Source: Manis javanica | Lineage: Eukaryota; Chordata; Mammalia; Pholidota; Manidae | Direction: 5' to 3' | Assembly (NCBI RefSeq): GCF_040802235.1 | Contig: NC_133156.1 | Location: 26,307,343 to 26,371,342, forward strand | DNA: 64,000 nt | Shown: positions 43,933 to 55,785 of the stretch, piece by piece | Numbering within the stretch: the stretch's first letter is position 1 | How the letters are laid out: each line of letters begins with the position of its first letter | The notes under the pieces: generated by a model | Told to the model about the DNA's origin: nothing | Seen by the model: only the letters and a program-made list of their open reading frames with translations | The model's database searches: none | Position numbers and translations under genes: made by a program

Positions 43933-45150
43933 GATGTTAAACCGCACCACCTTTCTTGAATAGAACCTACTTGATCATGATAGCTTGTTTGAAAATAAAA
44001 TAATAAAGCTAATATTCTACTCAAACTTTTCATATGTGTGTTTGAATGAATAGGCCTATAATGTTCCTTTACTTGCGATATTCTTATCCTAGTTTTTTGG
44101 TAACGTTTGTATAAACCTCATAAAAAGTTGATTGGAAATCTTTTTTTTTTCTCTCTGTTTCTTTTACAATTTGTATGAGAGGGGTCATCAACTTCTCCTT
44201 GAAAGTTTGTTAGAACCCTTCTGTACACTCAGCTAAACCTAAGGGCTGTTCTTTTTGGAGAGAAGGAAGGACTTATTATCACCTTAATTTCTTTACTGGC
44301 TAATCAGATTATTTGAGTTTTATATTTCCTTTTTTGTACCAATTTTGATAATTTTATATATATATTAGAAATTTATGTATTTAGATTTTCTTATTTTTTC
44401 ATATATAGTTTATAGTTATTTGAATTAAAAATTCTTTATCAGTTATCAGTCTATGGCTTTAAAAATTTGTATCTTTAAAATTTTTAGATCAGTCATTCTA
44501 GAGGTTTGCTCACATTGTTACTATTTTCAAAAACCTATATTTTGAATGTTTTCATTTTTTTATAATTAAAAAAATTTCCTTATTCATTGTTTTTATTGTA
44601 TTTTTTCTTTAATTTATCCTATTATCCTTTGGCATATCTGATACTCTTCTTGAGTACACAGATGTGCTTGAGTAACACTTAGCTTGCTTGCTTTTAATTT
44701 TTACTGTTTTCTGTTAATTATATTTAAAGCTTTAATTTTTCCTTTCAGTACTGCTTTTGCTATTATCAACAAATTTCAACATGTATTGATTTCACTGTTT
44801 TTCAATTTTAAGTGTTTTATCATTTCATTCATAGACTTTAAACCAAGGATTGTTGAGTGGCAATATTACATGGTTTTAGTTTGCAGAAATTTTTAAGCTG
44901 AAATTAAAAATTGTTCATTTTATCTGGCTGTGATCTGAGAACATAGACTATAAGATGTTGATTTGGAGCCATCGATTGTGCCCTTTATTTTTTAAGAGTT
45001 TGATAAGTGCTTGGAAGCATTGATTGATGTTCTTCATTTGGGCAAATAGTTTCATATATTTTACTAAGTCTAGTTTATCAATTTTATCAAGAAAATCTTT
45101 ATCTTTTTTTTTACTTGATCAGTTTTGATAGAGGCATGTAAAACCTCTAA
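43933..45150 (-). mobile_element. Old L1, ORF2 RT to endonuclease region (right part)
   Basis: The old antisense L1 continues with 'ctgatgttaaaccgcaccac' (RT) up to 'ctggctgtgatctgagaaca' and 'gtctagtttatcaattttat' (44930-45085), the 5'-ward direction of ORF2. It is AT-rich and degenerate. Confidence 0.7.
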
Positions 45151-45194
45151 CATTTTTCCTTACAGTTCTGCACAATCCAACAATGAAATATAAA

Positions 45195-45340
45195 GTCTAG
45201 TTTTCAAACTTTTTATTTTAAGCAGCAGGACCCTTTGTCACACAAACTCTTGTAGAGAAGCCCTGTTTAAAACCGTATAAAAGCAGAGCTTCTCAGGTTG
45301 AAGGGGCAACATGATGGAGGACTACAGCGCCTCCTCATCT
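45195..45340. repeat. Possible old repeat
   Basis: The text 'ttcaaactttttattttaag' and 'cacaaactcttgtagagaag' resembles an old repeat but I cannot assign a family. Confidence 0.3.
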
Positions 45341-45785
45341 TCTTTGTTCTGTAAGGACCTCTCCAAACTCTGCAAAATCCAGCACCATAGAAAGGAGGGT
45401 CTGAAGAAATGAGAGAGCCAGACTTGAAGTTCACACCACTTCTTTTTTAAAATAGTTTTGTCCTCTTACCCAAATTATTTTTCTTCTCCATAAAATGAGA
45501 AGGTTGAGGCAGATTTTTTCTGAAGCCTAGATATAAAGTTCTATCATTCTAAATATGTATCAATCACCTATTAAGTTTTCAGCACTACAATAGCCTGTAT
45601 TTTAGTACCAGTAATCCCTACATGATGTCAGGTACTTTTCTTCCATTATTTCCTTTAATCCTCACATCAGCCATATATGATGTACTGAGGATAGAGCATA
45701 TATGATATACAGGGATGGGTGGTTCCTGTCCAAAGATATCTTTGTCTCCAATTCATTTGGAATGCATATCAAAAGAGATGAAAAA
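45341..45785. other. Unassigned stretch; MIR3-like scraps
   Basis: A MIR3-like 3' part may lie at 45440-45560 ('ccataaaatgagaaggttga', 'aaagttctatcattctaaat') and a reversed MIR core at 45570-45690. Confidence 0.35.
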
Positions 45786-45789
45786 CTGC

Positions 45790-45975
45790 ATAGTCAAGAC
45801 TATGGGGTTTTGAATCAGGGCTCAAATTGCATCCATGCTACTTGTTAGCTGTGTGTCCTTGGGCAAGCTACTTAACCACTCTGTGGCAGAGACTCATTTT
45901 TCTCATCTGTGAGATGGTGGTAATGATGGCGCACTGTGCTTGACACAGAGTAGGAGGTCAATAAGTATTAGGGTG
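45790..45975 (+). repeat. MIR SINE
   Basis: A clear MIR: 'gcatccatgctacttgttag', 'gtgtgtccttgggcaagcta', 'ctcatctgtgagatggtggt' and 'gacacagagtaggaggtcaa'. Confidence 0.85.
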
Positions 45976-46700
45976 TCTTTCCATAAGAAGTAGAGATACT
46001 AGCTTGGGAAAAAACAACAGATGGGAAGTAAGCTATAGAAGAACACTGTGCTCCAGTATCAGGGGAAATGAGTGCAGGGGCTCCCCGACTTCTGGGCAAG
46101 ATGTTTAAGTCTCAGACACATTTTCCCTGGGACCTCTGCCTTTCATGTACATGAACCTCCCTCAGTTGAGGCCTGAGATTTGATGGGCAGGAGAAATGGC
46201 ACAGATGCTCCAGAGGCCCTGGCTGCAGGTCTCCTGTGGGTCTGCTCACAATGCAGCCCGCCCAGGTTCATTACGCAGTCAGGAGGACACTTTGGTGGTA
46301 ATGAGCTGACCTTGTTAGAATTAATGAATAGTGGGGTAATAGGTCTGTGTGATTCATTAGATATAGAAAAAGGATCCAGCTTTCCTACATTTAGTTTAAT
46401 TGAAACTCTAAAACATTTATTACTTTGGGCACATGAGAGTAACTTGCATTTTTAAATATCAAAGTGATAATTTCAGCCGTTTTCCAAAGGGAAAATGGGG
46501 TTGGAGGGGGCAAGGCCAAAAGAAAGGAGAGAGAGACACTGGGGACGCAGGTCTGCCCAGGCAAAGGGGATTTGGAGGCTTGGGGTCTGTTTTGGTAGAG
46601 TTTTGGTGAGTGAGTAGTCCAAGTCTCTTCTCTTACAGCCACATTTACTCAGGGTGCAAGGCATCCACTGGACAGGCCACTGTCTTTACCACTGCCTCTG
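45976..46700. other. Unassigned stretch, possible conserved element
   Basis: No gene. 46280-46460 is AT-rich with several TAAT motifs and does not look like decayed repeat. Confidence 0.4.
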
Positions 46701-46704
46701 CTCT

Positions 46705-46915
46705 TCATGGTTTTGCTGAGTACTTATTAGGTGCAGTTGTCCCATTGATTCATTTCCTGTGTGGTGTCATCGTACTCTGCTTACTACCAATTTACTGAGG
46801 AAGACATAGAGGCTTAAAGAGGTAAATCACCTGACTGGGGCCACCCAGCCAGTAAGAGGGCAGTTGGGATTCAACCTGGTTGATCTCACCACAGAACTAT
46901 TGCTCTTTCCCCCCA
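46705..46915 (-). repeat. MIR SINE (reverse)
   Basis: 'tgctgagtacttattaggtg', 'gacatagaggcttaaagagg', 'ccacccagccagtaagaggg' and 'gggattcaacctggttgatc' in order. Confidence 0.75.
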
Positions 46916-47149
46916 ACATGCACCACCATTTTCTCCAGTGCCCCTTCCTGCTTCAACACTCCCTGAGTTCTGTGGGCAAGGGCTACTCTGGGACCCCTGT
47001 TTCAGGAAGCTGCCATCTACTTATTCTCTGAAGTTTATGTGTCTTGGAATTTATTGAACGGGGGTGAGATTAAGGTGTAGGAAGGTGTTGTTTACCATTT
47101 TGTTAGAAGTTCTTCCAGGCTCTCCCATCCCCTTATTTCTGACCATAGT

Positions 47150-47395
47150 TGACAGTATGTGCATATGATCTTGTATCTTTCTTTACCATCCTAACTTAGG
47201 AACACTAGCATTTCCAAAAGTTACTTAAATTCCTCAGGATTATCATTTTTAATTTCTGCCAAGTACTCTATATGGAGGCATCGTCATTTACCTAATCCTT
47301 TATTGTTGTATGGTGAAGTTATTTCCAATTTGTCACTATTATAAATGATAGTGTGAACATCTTTGGGCATAAAGCTTTTTAAAAAATTGATATTT
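47150..47395 (-). repeat. Old L1 3' region (reverse)
   Basis: Blocks like 'atatggaggcatcgtcattt', 'gttatttccaatttgtcact' and 'atagtgtgaacatctttggg' fit the antisense 3' part of an old L1. Confidence 0.5.
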
Positions 47396-48519
47396 ACCTA
47401 GTGTTGACATCTATATTTTTACAGTTTTTTTTTCTGGTTATAAATATAATACAAAGATATTTTATAAAGTTTAAAAAGCAAGGGAAATTTAAAGAGGGAA
47501 ATCGTAACAGTTATTAATATTAGGTAATACTTATAAAGGGCTTTCTAGATACCTGAAACTATTTTAAGCACTTTGTGTAAATTAATTTATTAATTCCTAT
47601 AACTGTGTCAGACAAATGCATAAATATTTTTGATATTTCCTATTTCCTAGAAGAAAAGTATTGTTTAAAATACTGGAATATTTTTAAGACTCTTCAGACA
47701 GGTTACCAAGCTGTTGTTGAGATGTGTGGTAGTTGTTCGTTTACCCTCAGACCAGTGAGGGGTGAGTGTGCTCTTCTCTCTGTTCTCTTACCAGTACACT
47801 TTTAAAAAATTATTATTTAAAAAGTATTTGCATCCTGAGTGTGTTCTGTGGCATTATTCTACCTCCGAGGACCCTTGAAGCTTTGTGCTGCTCTGTCATA
47901 AATTTCCAGCTGGTAAAAGCTTGAAGGCTGCTTGTGGTGTGACTGGCATGTTTGCAGTCTCCTGGTGTGGCGTCTGGGGTTGACCTGAGGAAAGGAAAGG
48001 GAGCCGGGAAGCAATGAGTGTGCACGTATCTCTGGTGTCATGATGGCCAAGGACTCAGAAATACAGGATCCTGCCTATGTCTGTCCCTCTGAGGGAAAAC
48101 TCCAAAAGCTTTAGGGGGATGAGAACCTCACATAGCAGGTAGAGAAAGGTCAAGATGGTGGACAAAGGAATTTCACACTTGAGATTCAAGAGAAATGCCA
48201 TGGACATTCGACTCGGAATATAATAACTCATATAGACTTGAACCAACAAAGAAATTCTTCTCTCTGGACCCCTGGAAACTGGTAGACACTAAAGAAGAGG
48301 GAATCGGTGATGCCAAGAGCCATGATTTGGTAGGTCAGTGCCGTGCCCAAAATTCCTGATGCCCACAGAAAACTGAGCATGATCCTGGAAGACTGTGAAC
48401 ACATAAGGCACCTCCCTCTGCTTTGATCAAAGACTGCAGATCTCTTTTCTTCTTTTTTTCTCTCTCTTCTACCTTTTCCTCCCTCTCACCTTGCCCCTTC
48501 TCTTTCCCTTTCTGCAGCT
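47396..48519. other. Unassigned stretch with a pyrimidine tract
   Basis: No gene. A reversed MIR-like fragment may lie at 47510-47640. A pyrimidine-rich tract covers 48440-48518. Confidence 0.4.
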
Positions 48520-49085
48520 TTGTTAGATTTTTCACATTATGAAAGTGGTACATATTCATTTTAACATGTCAGACAATTCAGAGGTGCTTGGGGGAAACAC
48601 TCAGAGCCTTCCTCTGTCCTTTGATCCCACCCCCCAGATAACCAGTGTCAAGTTTGGTCTGTATTTTCTACACATTTTTCTATGCTCCTACAAACAGAAA
48701 CATTTCTTCCCTTTTTTCTTTTTTTAAAAAAATAATAGAACCCAAAATCTCTCTATTATTTGCTTTTCTGACAAAGATATATCAGGGGAAATGTCCAAGG
48801 TCAGGATATATAAAGCTGATTCAAATACTAATAGCTTCATAATATTCCATTGTATGGGTCTACCATCAGTTTATTTAACCACTCCCCTACTGAGGGACTG
48901 TCAAATAATTTTCAGATTTGTTCACTTTTCCTCCTTCCTTCCAACTTTCCTTCCTTCCCTCCCTTCCTGTACCAACAGAGCTGCATAGGCTCCATTGATA
49001 ATTCCTCATTGATAATTCCTTTCACAGAGATGCTTGTATTTTTGTAGGACACAGTCCCCCAAAAATGGGATTACTGAAGGGAGGA
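48520..49085 (-). mobile_element. Old L1 (L1ME-like) 3' region (reverse)
   Basis: Motifs include 'taatagcttcataatattcc' (48831) and 'tttatttaaccactccccta' (48871), the typical antisense old-L1 text. A (CCTT)n stretch at 48928-48968 interrupts it. Confidence 0.65.
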
Positions 49086-49117
49086 AACATAAATTTACTT
49101 TCAATAGTTTTCTTACC

Positions 49118-49310
49118 TCTTTTAGTTATTTTTGTTGAGCACTTTACCTACATCATTTGACTCGATATCCATGGTGCCTTTGTGCAGTGGGCACGGTGAA
49201 GGACGCACCTACATTTTGCAGGTGAGCCTCAGTGATACTGATGACTTTTCCAAGGTCACAACCAGCAAATGGCCAAGCCTGTTCCGAAAGCTCATGTGCC
49301 TCCGAGACTT
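49118..49310 (-). repeat. MIR SINE (reverse)
   Basis: 'ttgttgagcactttacctac', 'ttgcaggtgagcctcagtga' and 'caaggtcacaaccagcaaat' in order. Confidence 0.65.
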
Positions 49311-50155
49311 GTGCTTGTTGACCTGATAAATATTTCTCCTCTGCAACTCCCTGGTTATATTTTTCAAAGATTCCCTAGAAAAAGAAAATGAGGCTCCATC
49401 AGAAGAGTGGCCACATTTATTTAAAGAAGATGATGATAATAGGGAAGGTGATAGTGGCGCATAGTTAAACATTTGTCAAAGGAAAGAGAGAAGAGGTTTC
49501 CTCTTTGTTTGGTGTTGGGTTTTTATGAGTGATTTTTAAGTTTTAAGAATTTTCAGTGGCCCGGTTGCTGTTGGAGCGGTTGCCTGCCTCTGGTCTCTTA
49601 GCCTGAATAAGACGGAAGCTGGTCTCAGGCCTCCTTCCAGCCTCTGGTTCTGGGCCCCTCTTCCTCCTGGTGCCTCCAGTGTGTATGTAGTTCCTAGTAT
49701 TCAAGAGGCTGTTGATGACGCCTGCCTCCATCTTAAGGGCTGGAGAATGCTGAAGCTCCAGGACCTGCTGGGTTTCTAAGCCAAGAGTAATATGGGGCCC
49801 TCAGGGGAAACAAGTCTAGATTCAACATTGAGGAAAAACAGTGGAAGTGAACATGCCTTCCGCCTCACGGCACCTCTTAACCCTAGATGCGGCCTGATTG
49901 CTTTCCCACTTTCATACGCTGTTTGTGTTTAGTGACCCCTCCCCCTCCCTCTATCAACATTTGCCCTCAAGAAAGGATCTTTTATTAGTCTCTATTCCTG
50001 AGGATGACTGCCAGCCTGCAGCTCTCTCTCCAAGAGGGATCTGCCTTTTAAGACTTATATCTCTCAGGGAAAAGACTCCTTGTTAAAGAAAGAATCAATA
50101 CATAGATGAAGAAGGGATTTGTGGAGCAGTGGCCTTTTTGGTGTTCCTGAAATAA
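49311..50155. other. Unassigned stretch
   Basis: No gene or clear repeat. Confidence 0.45.
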
Positions 50156-50159
50156 TGAT

Positions 50160-50520
50160 CAGGATGGCTAATATTTACAAAGCACCTACTTTGTTCTAGA
50201 CACTATTTAATCCTCACATCCACTCCATGGGGGTAGTTAATATCCCCATTTTACCAGTGAGGAAGCTGACACACACCTTGGTTAAATGACTAGTTAAGAA
50301 TCATATACAATATTTTACCAATCTTGGTAAGTAATTAATGGTGTTTAATTATAAGATGCATCATTATTTTATTTATACTAAGAAAAAAATGCTGCCAATT
50401 AAATCAACACATGTAACTGACTTAAAGAAATGATAAATGTGAAAAATACATCTCAGAATCAATGACTGTATGTAACAGAGCTGGGATTGAACCCAAATGG
50501 ATCAAGTGTGGTGCGTATGG
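50160..50520 (-). repeat. MIR SINE (reverse) split by about 160 bp
   Basis: The left part reads 'atttacaaagcacctacttt' to 'agtgaggaagctgacacaca'. The head resumes at about 50465-50520 with 'cagagctgggattgaaccca'. The AT-rich block between (about 50305-50465) is foreign to MIR and may be an old DNA transposon. Confidence 0.6.
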
Positions 50521-51665
50521 CTTTCCAACCATGCCATGCTTGGGGCACAAGGTAGATTCAGTCTTGAATACTGTTTATTAAGTCAACATTCCTCATATCA
50601 AAGAGGAAAGTGTTCTATGAACAGATTAAGTCTGGGAAAGTTTAAGTAATATGATAGATTCTCTTGATATTATTATATGTAATAAATAATATAATAGATT
50701 TCTCTACCCCAGGGCTTCTTTGAGCCTTTAATATTAGCATGTGTTTGTACCTCCAAGAAGGAGAAGGAATATGCATCATTTCCCAAACATTTTTTGGTTG
50801 TGGCATCTTTTATGGAACTTCTATTCTTTGGAACACAGTTTGGAATACTTCATAGTAGGTCATTTCTCTAGTCTGGCAACATGTGTACAGAAGGTCAAGT
50901 TTCATTTTGCTTGATGAATCCAATTTTGGAAGCAATTATTGTGTATCAGGATGATGGGTTTATAAAGACAAATTTGAAATTAAGTCTACATCTTTAGGCA
51001 GTTTTCCTCCTGGTCCATATCTTTCATTCAGTATTAATTACAGTAAACATGTATTTAATATCTAGAATGGTGTTTCTCAAAGCTGCCTTTATGGTAATAA
51101 ACTCCAAACTTTTTGATAAGACCTCTCTACTAGAAAACAAAACAAGACCTTTTTGAGCCAACATCACAGTTACTCTGGGTCTGAATGTACTAATGGATGG
51201 GAAAGTACCCTTTATTTACTGAGAGGCACTGGTTTCCATTGTTTGGTTTAAAAAATTAGCAGAAACTTTCTGTATAGGTTACAATTGCTTTTATGTATGA
51301 GTAACAATCTACCTGACTAGTGATGACATTTGGTCATGTGACTTCCTTAAACAAGTTCAGAGGTCGTTGGTCCTGGGCTATGCAGGGGCTCAAGTACCAG
51401 ACCTTCTTGGCTGCTTACTTTACTCCTCCCTACAATGTTGCCTTAATGCTTCATGGACATAGAATGTGTGCTGCAGTCCCAGGCATCACCTCTGTCCAAA
51501 GCAGAACAAGGGGCATGGGTTGACACAAGTCAAACTGTTTTTTTTTTACTAAGAAAGCAAAATATTCCTGGGGGTCCCTGGCAGCCTTCTCCTGATATCT
51601 CACTGACAAAACTGCTGATATCCATGGCTATACCTGGCTGCAAGGGAGTTGGAGAGGAGGTCTGT
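50521..51665. other. Unassigned stretch
   Basis: No gene or repeat recognised. Confidence 0.45.
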
Positions 51666-51669
51666 CATG

Positions 51670-51852
51670 ATTAGTTTTGGCATGTGGTTCTCCAAAACAG
51701 GTCTCTGCATGAGCAGCTTTACCCATACCTAGGAACCTGGTAGATATGCAAAGTCTCGGGCTCTACGCCAGACCTACTGAATCAGAAACCCTTGGAGTGG
51801 GGCTAGTGATCTGTGTTTTAACGAGTTTGGTGGGTGATCCTGATATGCTTAA
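51670..51852 (-). mobile_element. hAT-Charlie element (MER5/MER20-like, reverse)
   Basis: The blocks 'gacctactgaatcagaaacc', 'gatctgtgttttaacgagtt' and 'gggtgatcctgatatgctta' match this short hAT family in reversed order relative to 38862. Confidence 0.7.
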
Positions 51853-51964
51853 TTTTGTGTGTAACATGAAACTTAGGGGTGAATATTGGGCAGGTGTCTA
51901 AGTGTCTAACAGGGATTTTAACCTCTGGCTGTAATATGTTACAAGTAGTGATTTTTGTTATTAG

Positions 51965-52140
51965 TGTAAAAGGCTTGCATCAGAAGTCAGTATTCTTACC
52001 CTTCGAATTGGCACTTTATATCTGCTGTGTGATTTGGGGCACATCACAGAACCTTTCTGAGTCTGCTTTCTGCTCTTTTAAGGAGAGATATCCTTGTAGG
52101 GCTTCTGTAAGAATCACCTAATATAATGCATACGGAAGGA
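51965..52140 (+). repeat. MIR SINE
   Basis: 'tgctgtgtgatttggggcac' and 'tctgagtctgctttctgctc', then 'gcttctgtaagaatcaccta' give a forward MIR core and tail. Confidence 0.65.
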
Positions 52141-52949
52141 CTCTGAAACCCTAAGGCTCCATGAGGTGTCTGTTCCCATGTGTAGGTGGATCACTGTCCC
52201 TCTGTGTTTTAAGAGGCTGGTTCTGCTGCTCCAGCCTGGCAGATAGTCCCTGAGCAACACCGATAGGGATCCTGCAGGCACAGCACACCAGGCTCCATGA
52301 ACAAAGTCCAGGTCTCTTCCTTACTTGAAGCAGGCGTAAGGTCTTTGGGAAACGGATGGAGAAGGAGGGAGAAATTTCCTGTAATGTTCCAGTGTAAGCC
52401 TGTATTTTATTGTTGCTGTGATTGTTTTTCTCTTGGCTTCTTACATGAGTTCCTTGAATTTAACAACCTGGGGGCTTTCAAAACAGCTTGCCAAATAGCT
52501 CACAGCCAAACATGACAATAAAGAAGTTCAAGATGGGATATTGACAGTGGACACAGGTAGGTAATTCTCTCCTAGCTTCCAGCTTCCTGGCGCTTGCATG
52601 GTAAGAAGAGGCAGAATGGGATTTCTTTAGGATGTGCTAAGCATTTAAATGGCTAGAAGCTGTTCTCCCAGTCTGCATGCATATAACATCAACAACTGTA
52701 CTGTAATCTTAAGCATGTTTACAAGCTTTGGAAGTATTATAACCATAAAGACCAACAGACTACAACTCTCCATGATTCAATCAATTCACCAGCAAGGATT
52801 TGTGCAGTGCCTTGGAGAGGGTGCATGCTCGTATCTACACCAGAAAGGGCACCGAAGATGATTAGTTTGGTATGTTGGCTGGTTGATGTATCAGTAGTCA
52901 CCTTCCCACTAATGGGTTCCTGGGTTTATTGTGTAGTTCCAGACATGAG
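52141..52949. other. Unassigned stretch
   Basis: No gene or repeat recognised. Confidence 0.4.
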
Positions 52950-53680
52950 AGTAGAGGGGGAGAGTGGCCACAGATGACTCTCATACAAACTAGATAGTGA
53001 TGTGTAACACACTAGGAAGTAAAAGTTGTAAAGAGACATCATTGTGTGTGAGTGGCAGACAGTGGAAGAGAGGTTGGCAGAGCCCCGAGGACTCGGGACT
53101 CCACTGTACACAATGCCTTTGGAATTCAAGGTATCAACTTGAGACAAGGATGGCCTTGTCACGCTGAGATGTGCAGTTGTTTTATGGAAGAAGGTTGGTG
53201 AGCCCGATCCTCAAGGACAGAAGCTCCACAAAGCACCAAGTTACCATCTCCAGAGGGAGTCCAGGGTAATGGACCAAGGACCACGATCACGAATCTTTGT
53301 GAGATTCTGGAATTCTTATTTTTTGTTAAATTTTGTTAACTCCTCGATGTGTGCACAGGCCACTAGCAGTCATCCTTAGGGAGAGAGGCTCTGCGTGCTT
53401 TTTCTGTGTTGCCTTTTTTTCCAATAGGAAAAGCTGGAGAAGCAGCTAGGAATTCAGGAGGGGATGAGCTGAGTGGATGGCGACAGCTACTGGTAGGGAA
53501 TCATCTTGGAAGGACTAGAGGAGGGCTTGGGGAACTGGGGTGCACTCGAGGAGGATCTTGAGTTTGAGCTGCAGAAATCCCAGGGTGGAATTCCCTAACA
53601 AGGACATGGCATTCACCCTCAGGCATCAACTGAGTGAGGTGTCACTGTGGTGTCAGTGTCCCCTTCCTTTCCTGATACCA
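52950..53680 (+). repeat. Ancient repeat copy 1 of a head-to-tail row (partial)
   Basis: The block at 52964-52979 (GTGGCCACAGATGACT) recurs at 55076-55091. The tail-like section 53440-53600 ('gagtggatggcgacagctac', 'gatcttgagtttgagctgca') recurs in altered form at 54440-54640. The middle (53150-53430) is not recognisable. Confidence 0.4.
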
Positions 53681-53744
53681 TAGCAGGTTAGGGATTGGAA
53701 ACTTCTCTCATTTTTCTCATACCAGGTACCTGGTGTTGGGCCAA

Positions 53745-54720
53745 TAATTCATTTATTCAGTACTTATTTCATATTCACTGAGTACCTACAAGTGCTGAGT
53801 GTTGAAAGTATTGTTGGTACACAACGGTGAAAAACCTACACAATGTCTGCCTCATGGAGGTTATGTTCTCATTAGGAAGAGGCATAAAAGCTCAACAATT
53901 ATCACTCAATAGAAGGGATAGGACAGAAGCAGAGCAATGAGGGGAGCGTTACCAGTGAGGCCGGGTTAAAGTGAGTGGTGACTGAGGCCCTTTGGAGACA
54001 CGTTAAGCTGGGATTTGAAGGATGGTGGGGAGCCACCGAATAAGGAGCTACCAGGAGAACATTTCTGATGGGGAACCACCAACACAGTGGCCTGGAGGAG
54101 GGACAGAGAGCTTGGCAGGTCAAAGAATAGAAAGAGGGTTAGTATGTCTGAAGCATGGGGTCAAGGGCCTGGGGGAGAACAGGGGGGCCCAGGTCACGAA
54201 GAACCTTGTAAGCTATGGTAAAGAGTTAGGCACTTGTTCTATGAGCAATGGGAAATCTTTAAAGGGCTTTGAGCAGCAGATTGACAGAGACCATTGATAC
54301 AGGTCATTCTAGCTGCTAAGTGAAGAACGGATTCAAAGGGTCCCAAAGAAGTAGAGAGACAAATCGAGAGCTGGTGTAGCAGGGCGGTGGGGAGTATGGT
54401 GGTTTGGAATGGGCAGGACGGTGCAGACAGAGAGATGCAGGTGGTCAGGGGACACGCTCTGCAGGTGGAATGGCAAGGTGGCCCATGAGGAATTAAGCAG
54501 GTGGTGGCTGCTACAGATAGAGAGTCTTAGGGAGGGGGCCACTGGGGAAGAACTGCAAAGACACATGGAGACATGTCTGTACTTAAGAAGGCTCCTTGAA
54601 TCTGAGCCGTGGAAAGTCCAGGGTGGAATCCCCTGATGACAAGTTTTGCACCACCTCTTACCCGCAAGCATCCGAGCTGTCAGGCATCACTGTGGAGTTC
54701 GTGATGGACTGGTTGTGCTA
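53745..54720 (+). repeat. Ancient repeat copy 2 (nearly full)
   Basis: The best copy of the family here: head ('ttcattgagtacctacaa'-like text at 53770), 'ctcatggaggttatgttctc', 'gctgggatttgaaggatggt', 'gaagaaccttgtaagctatg' and 'gcaatgggaaatctttaaag', then the tail to about 54640. Confidence 0.65.
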
Positions 54721-54734
54721 AAATGACTGCAGCA

Positions 54735-54935
54735 GTTACTGAGCATTTACTGTGTCTGACATTGGACTAACTTCCTAAATTCTCACATCAAAACAGAGGA
54801 ATAGATCTCTCATTGATCCCCATTTTCCAGTTGCAGAAACTGAGGCTCAGAAAGATTAAGAAATTCACTTTAAACCATAGAATCAAGTGGCAGAGTAAAG
54901 AACTGAACCCAGGGGTATCTAGCTGTCCCCTCATG
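54735..54935 (-). repeat. MIR SINE (reverse)
   Basis: 'gttactgagcatttactgtg', 'ttgcagaaactgaggctcag', 'caagtggcagagtaaagaac' in order, well preserved. Confidence 0.8.
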
Positions 54936-54999
54936 CATATATTATTATGCTCTCAGTTTTACAGGCTGTACTTGGCATAAGATTAATCGAATAAATGTT

Positions 55000-55260
55000 T
55001 CCTGTGAATACCTACTATGTACAGTCTGTGAGTGAGTGAGATGCAATTCCTGACACTGGAGCACAGGGATAAAAAGTGGCCACAGATGACTGCCATGCAA
55101 AGGAGAAAGTGACATGTAACTCAAAAGAAGTCAAAAACAAAGGGCTTCAGGGTTCAAAGAAGCAGAGTATTTTCCCAGCCTGTGGGGAGTGGCGTCAGAG
55201 ATGGCTTCATGAGGGAGTGCACATTAAAAATGGGCCTGGCTCCCACCCCCGGAGGAAGCC
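55000..55260 (+). repeat. Ancient repeat copy 3 (head region)
   Basis: 'gaatacctactatgtacagt', 'gacactggagcacagggata' and the shared block at 55076 identify another head of the family. Confidence 0.45.
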
Positions 55261-55317
55261 CCAGGGGGGCGGCCCCGAAGCTCAGAGAGTATGTGTTGTG
55301 TGGTTGGCTTAGGGCAG

Positions 55318-55785
55318 AAGTTCTCAGAGTGTGGTCTGGGAACACTTTGATGAGTGAAGTCAGACTATTTTCATTATTTGCCTTTTTCACTCTCACTCCC
55401 TCATGAGTGCATGGTAGAGTTTTCCAGAGGCAATATGACTTAGGATGTTGCAAAAGACTGGATGCAGAGACAGATACGAGAACCCAGCTGTCTTCTTGAA
55501 GGCAAACATTAAAGAGATTTGCAAAAAAGTAAAAATAATACCATGCTTTTCAGTATTTTTGGTGTGTGCTTTGGAAAAGACAGTTACTTTTCATGAAAAT
55601 GTTACATTTGTTAATGGGTTTATTATGGATTGTGTTAAAATAAGTAATTTTTTTAGTTCTCAATTTTAATTTCTAATATAATAAATATGGATAGCTATGG
55701 TCTGCATAAACCAAAGCTCTTGGGGATCTTTAGTGATTTTAAAGAGTTGTAAAGGTATCCTGAGACCAAAAAGCTAGTGATCTAC
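55318..55785 (+). mobile_element. hAT-Charlie derivative of the ZBED-like type, internally deleted
   Basis: The left end reads 'ttctcagagtgtggtctggg' and the right end 'gaccaaaaagctagtgatct', eroded versions of the terminal repeats. Between them is the transposase 3' end (a section around 55455-55540 with 'gcagagacagatacgagaac') fused directly to left-end noncoding text. The body of the transposase gene is missing, so it is a nonautonomous derivative. Confidence 0.65.
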
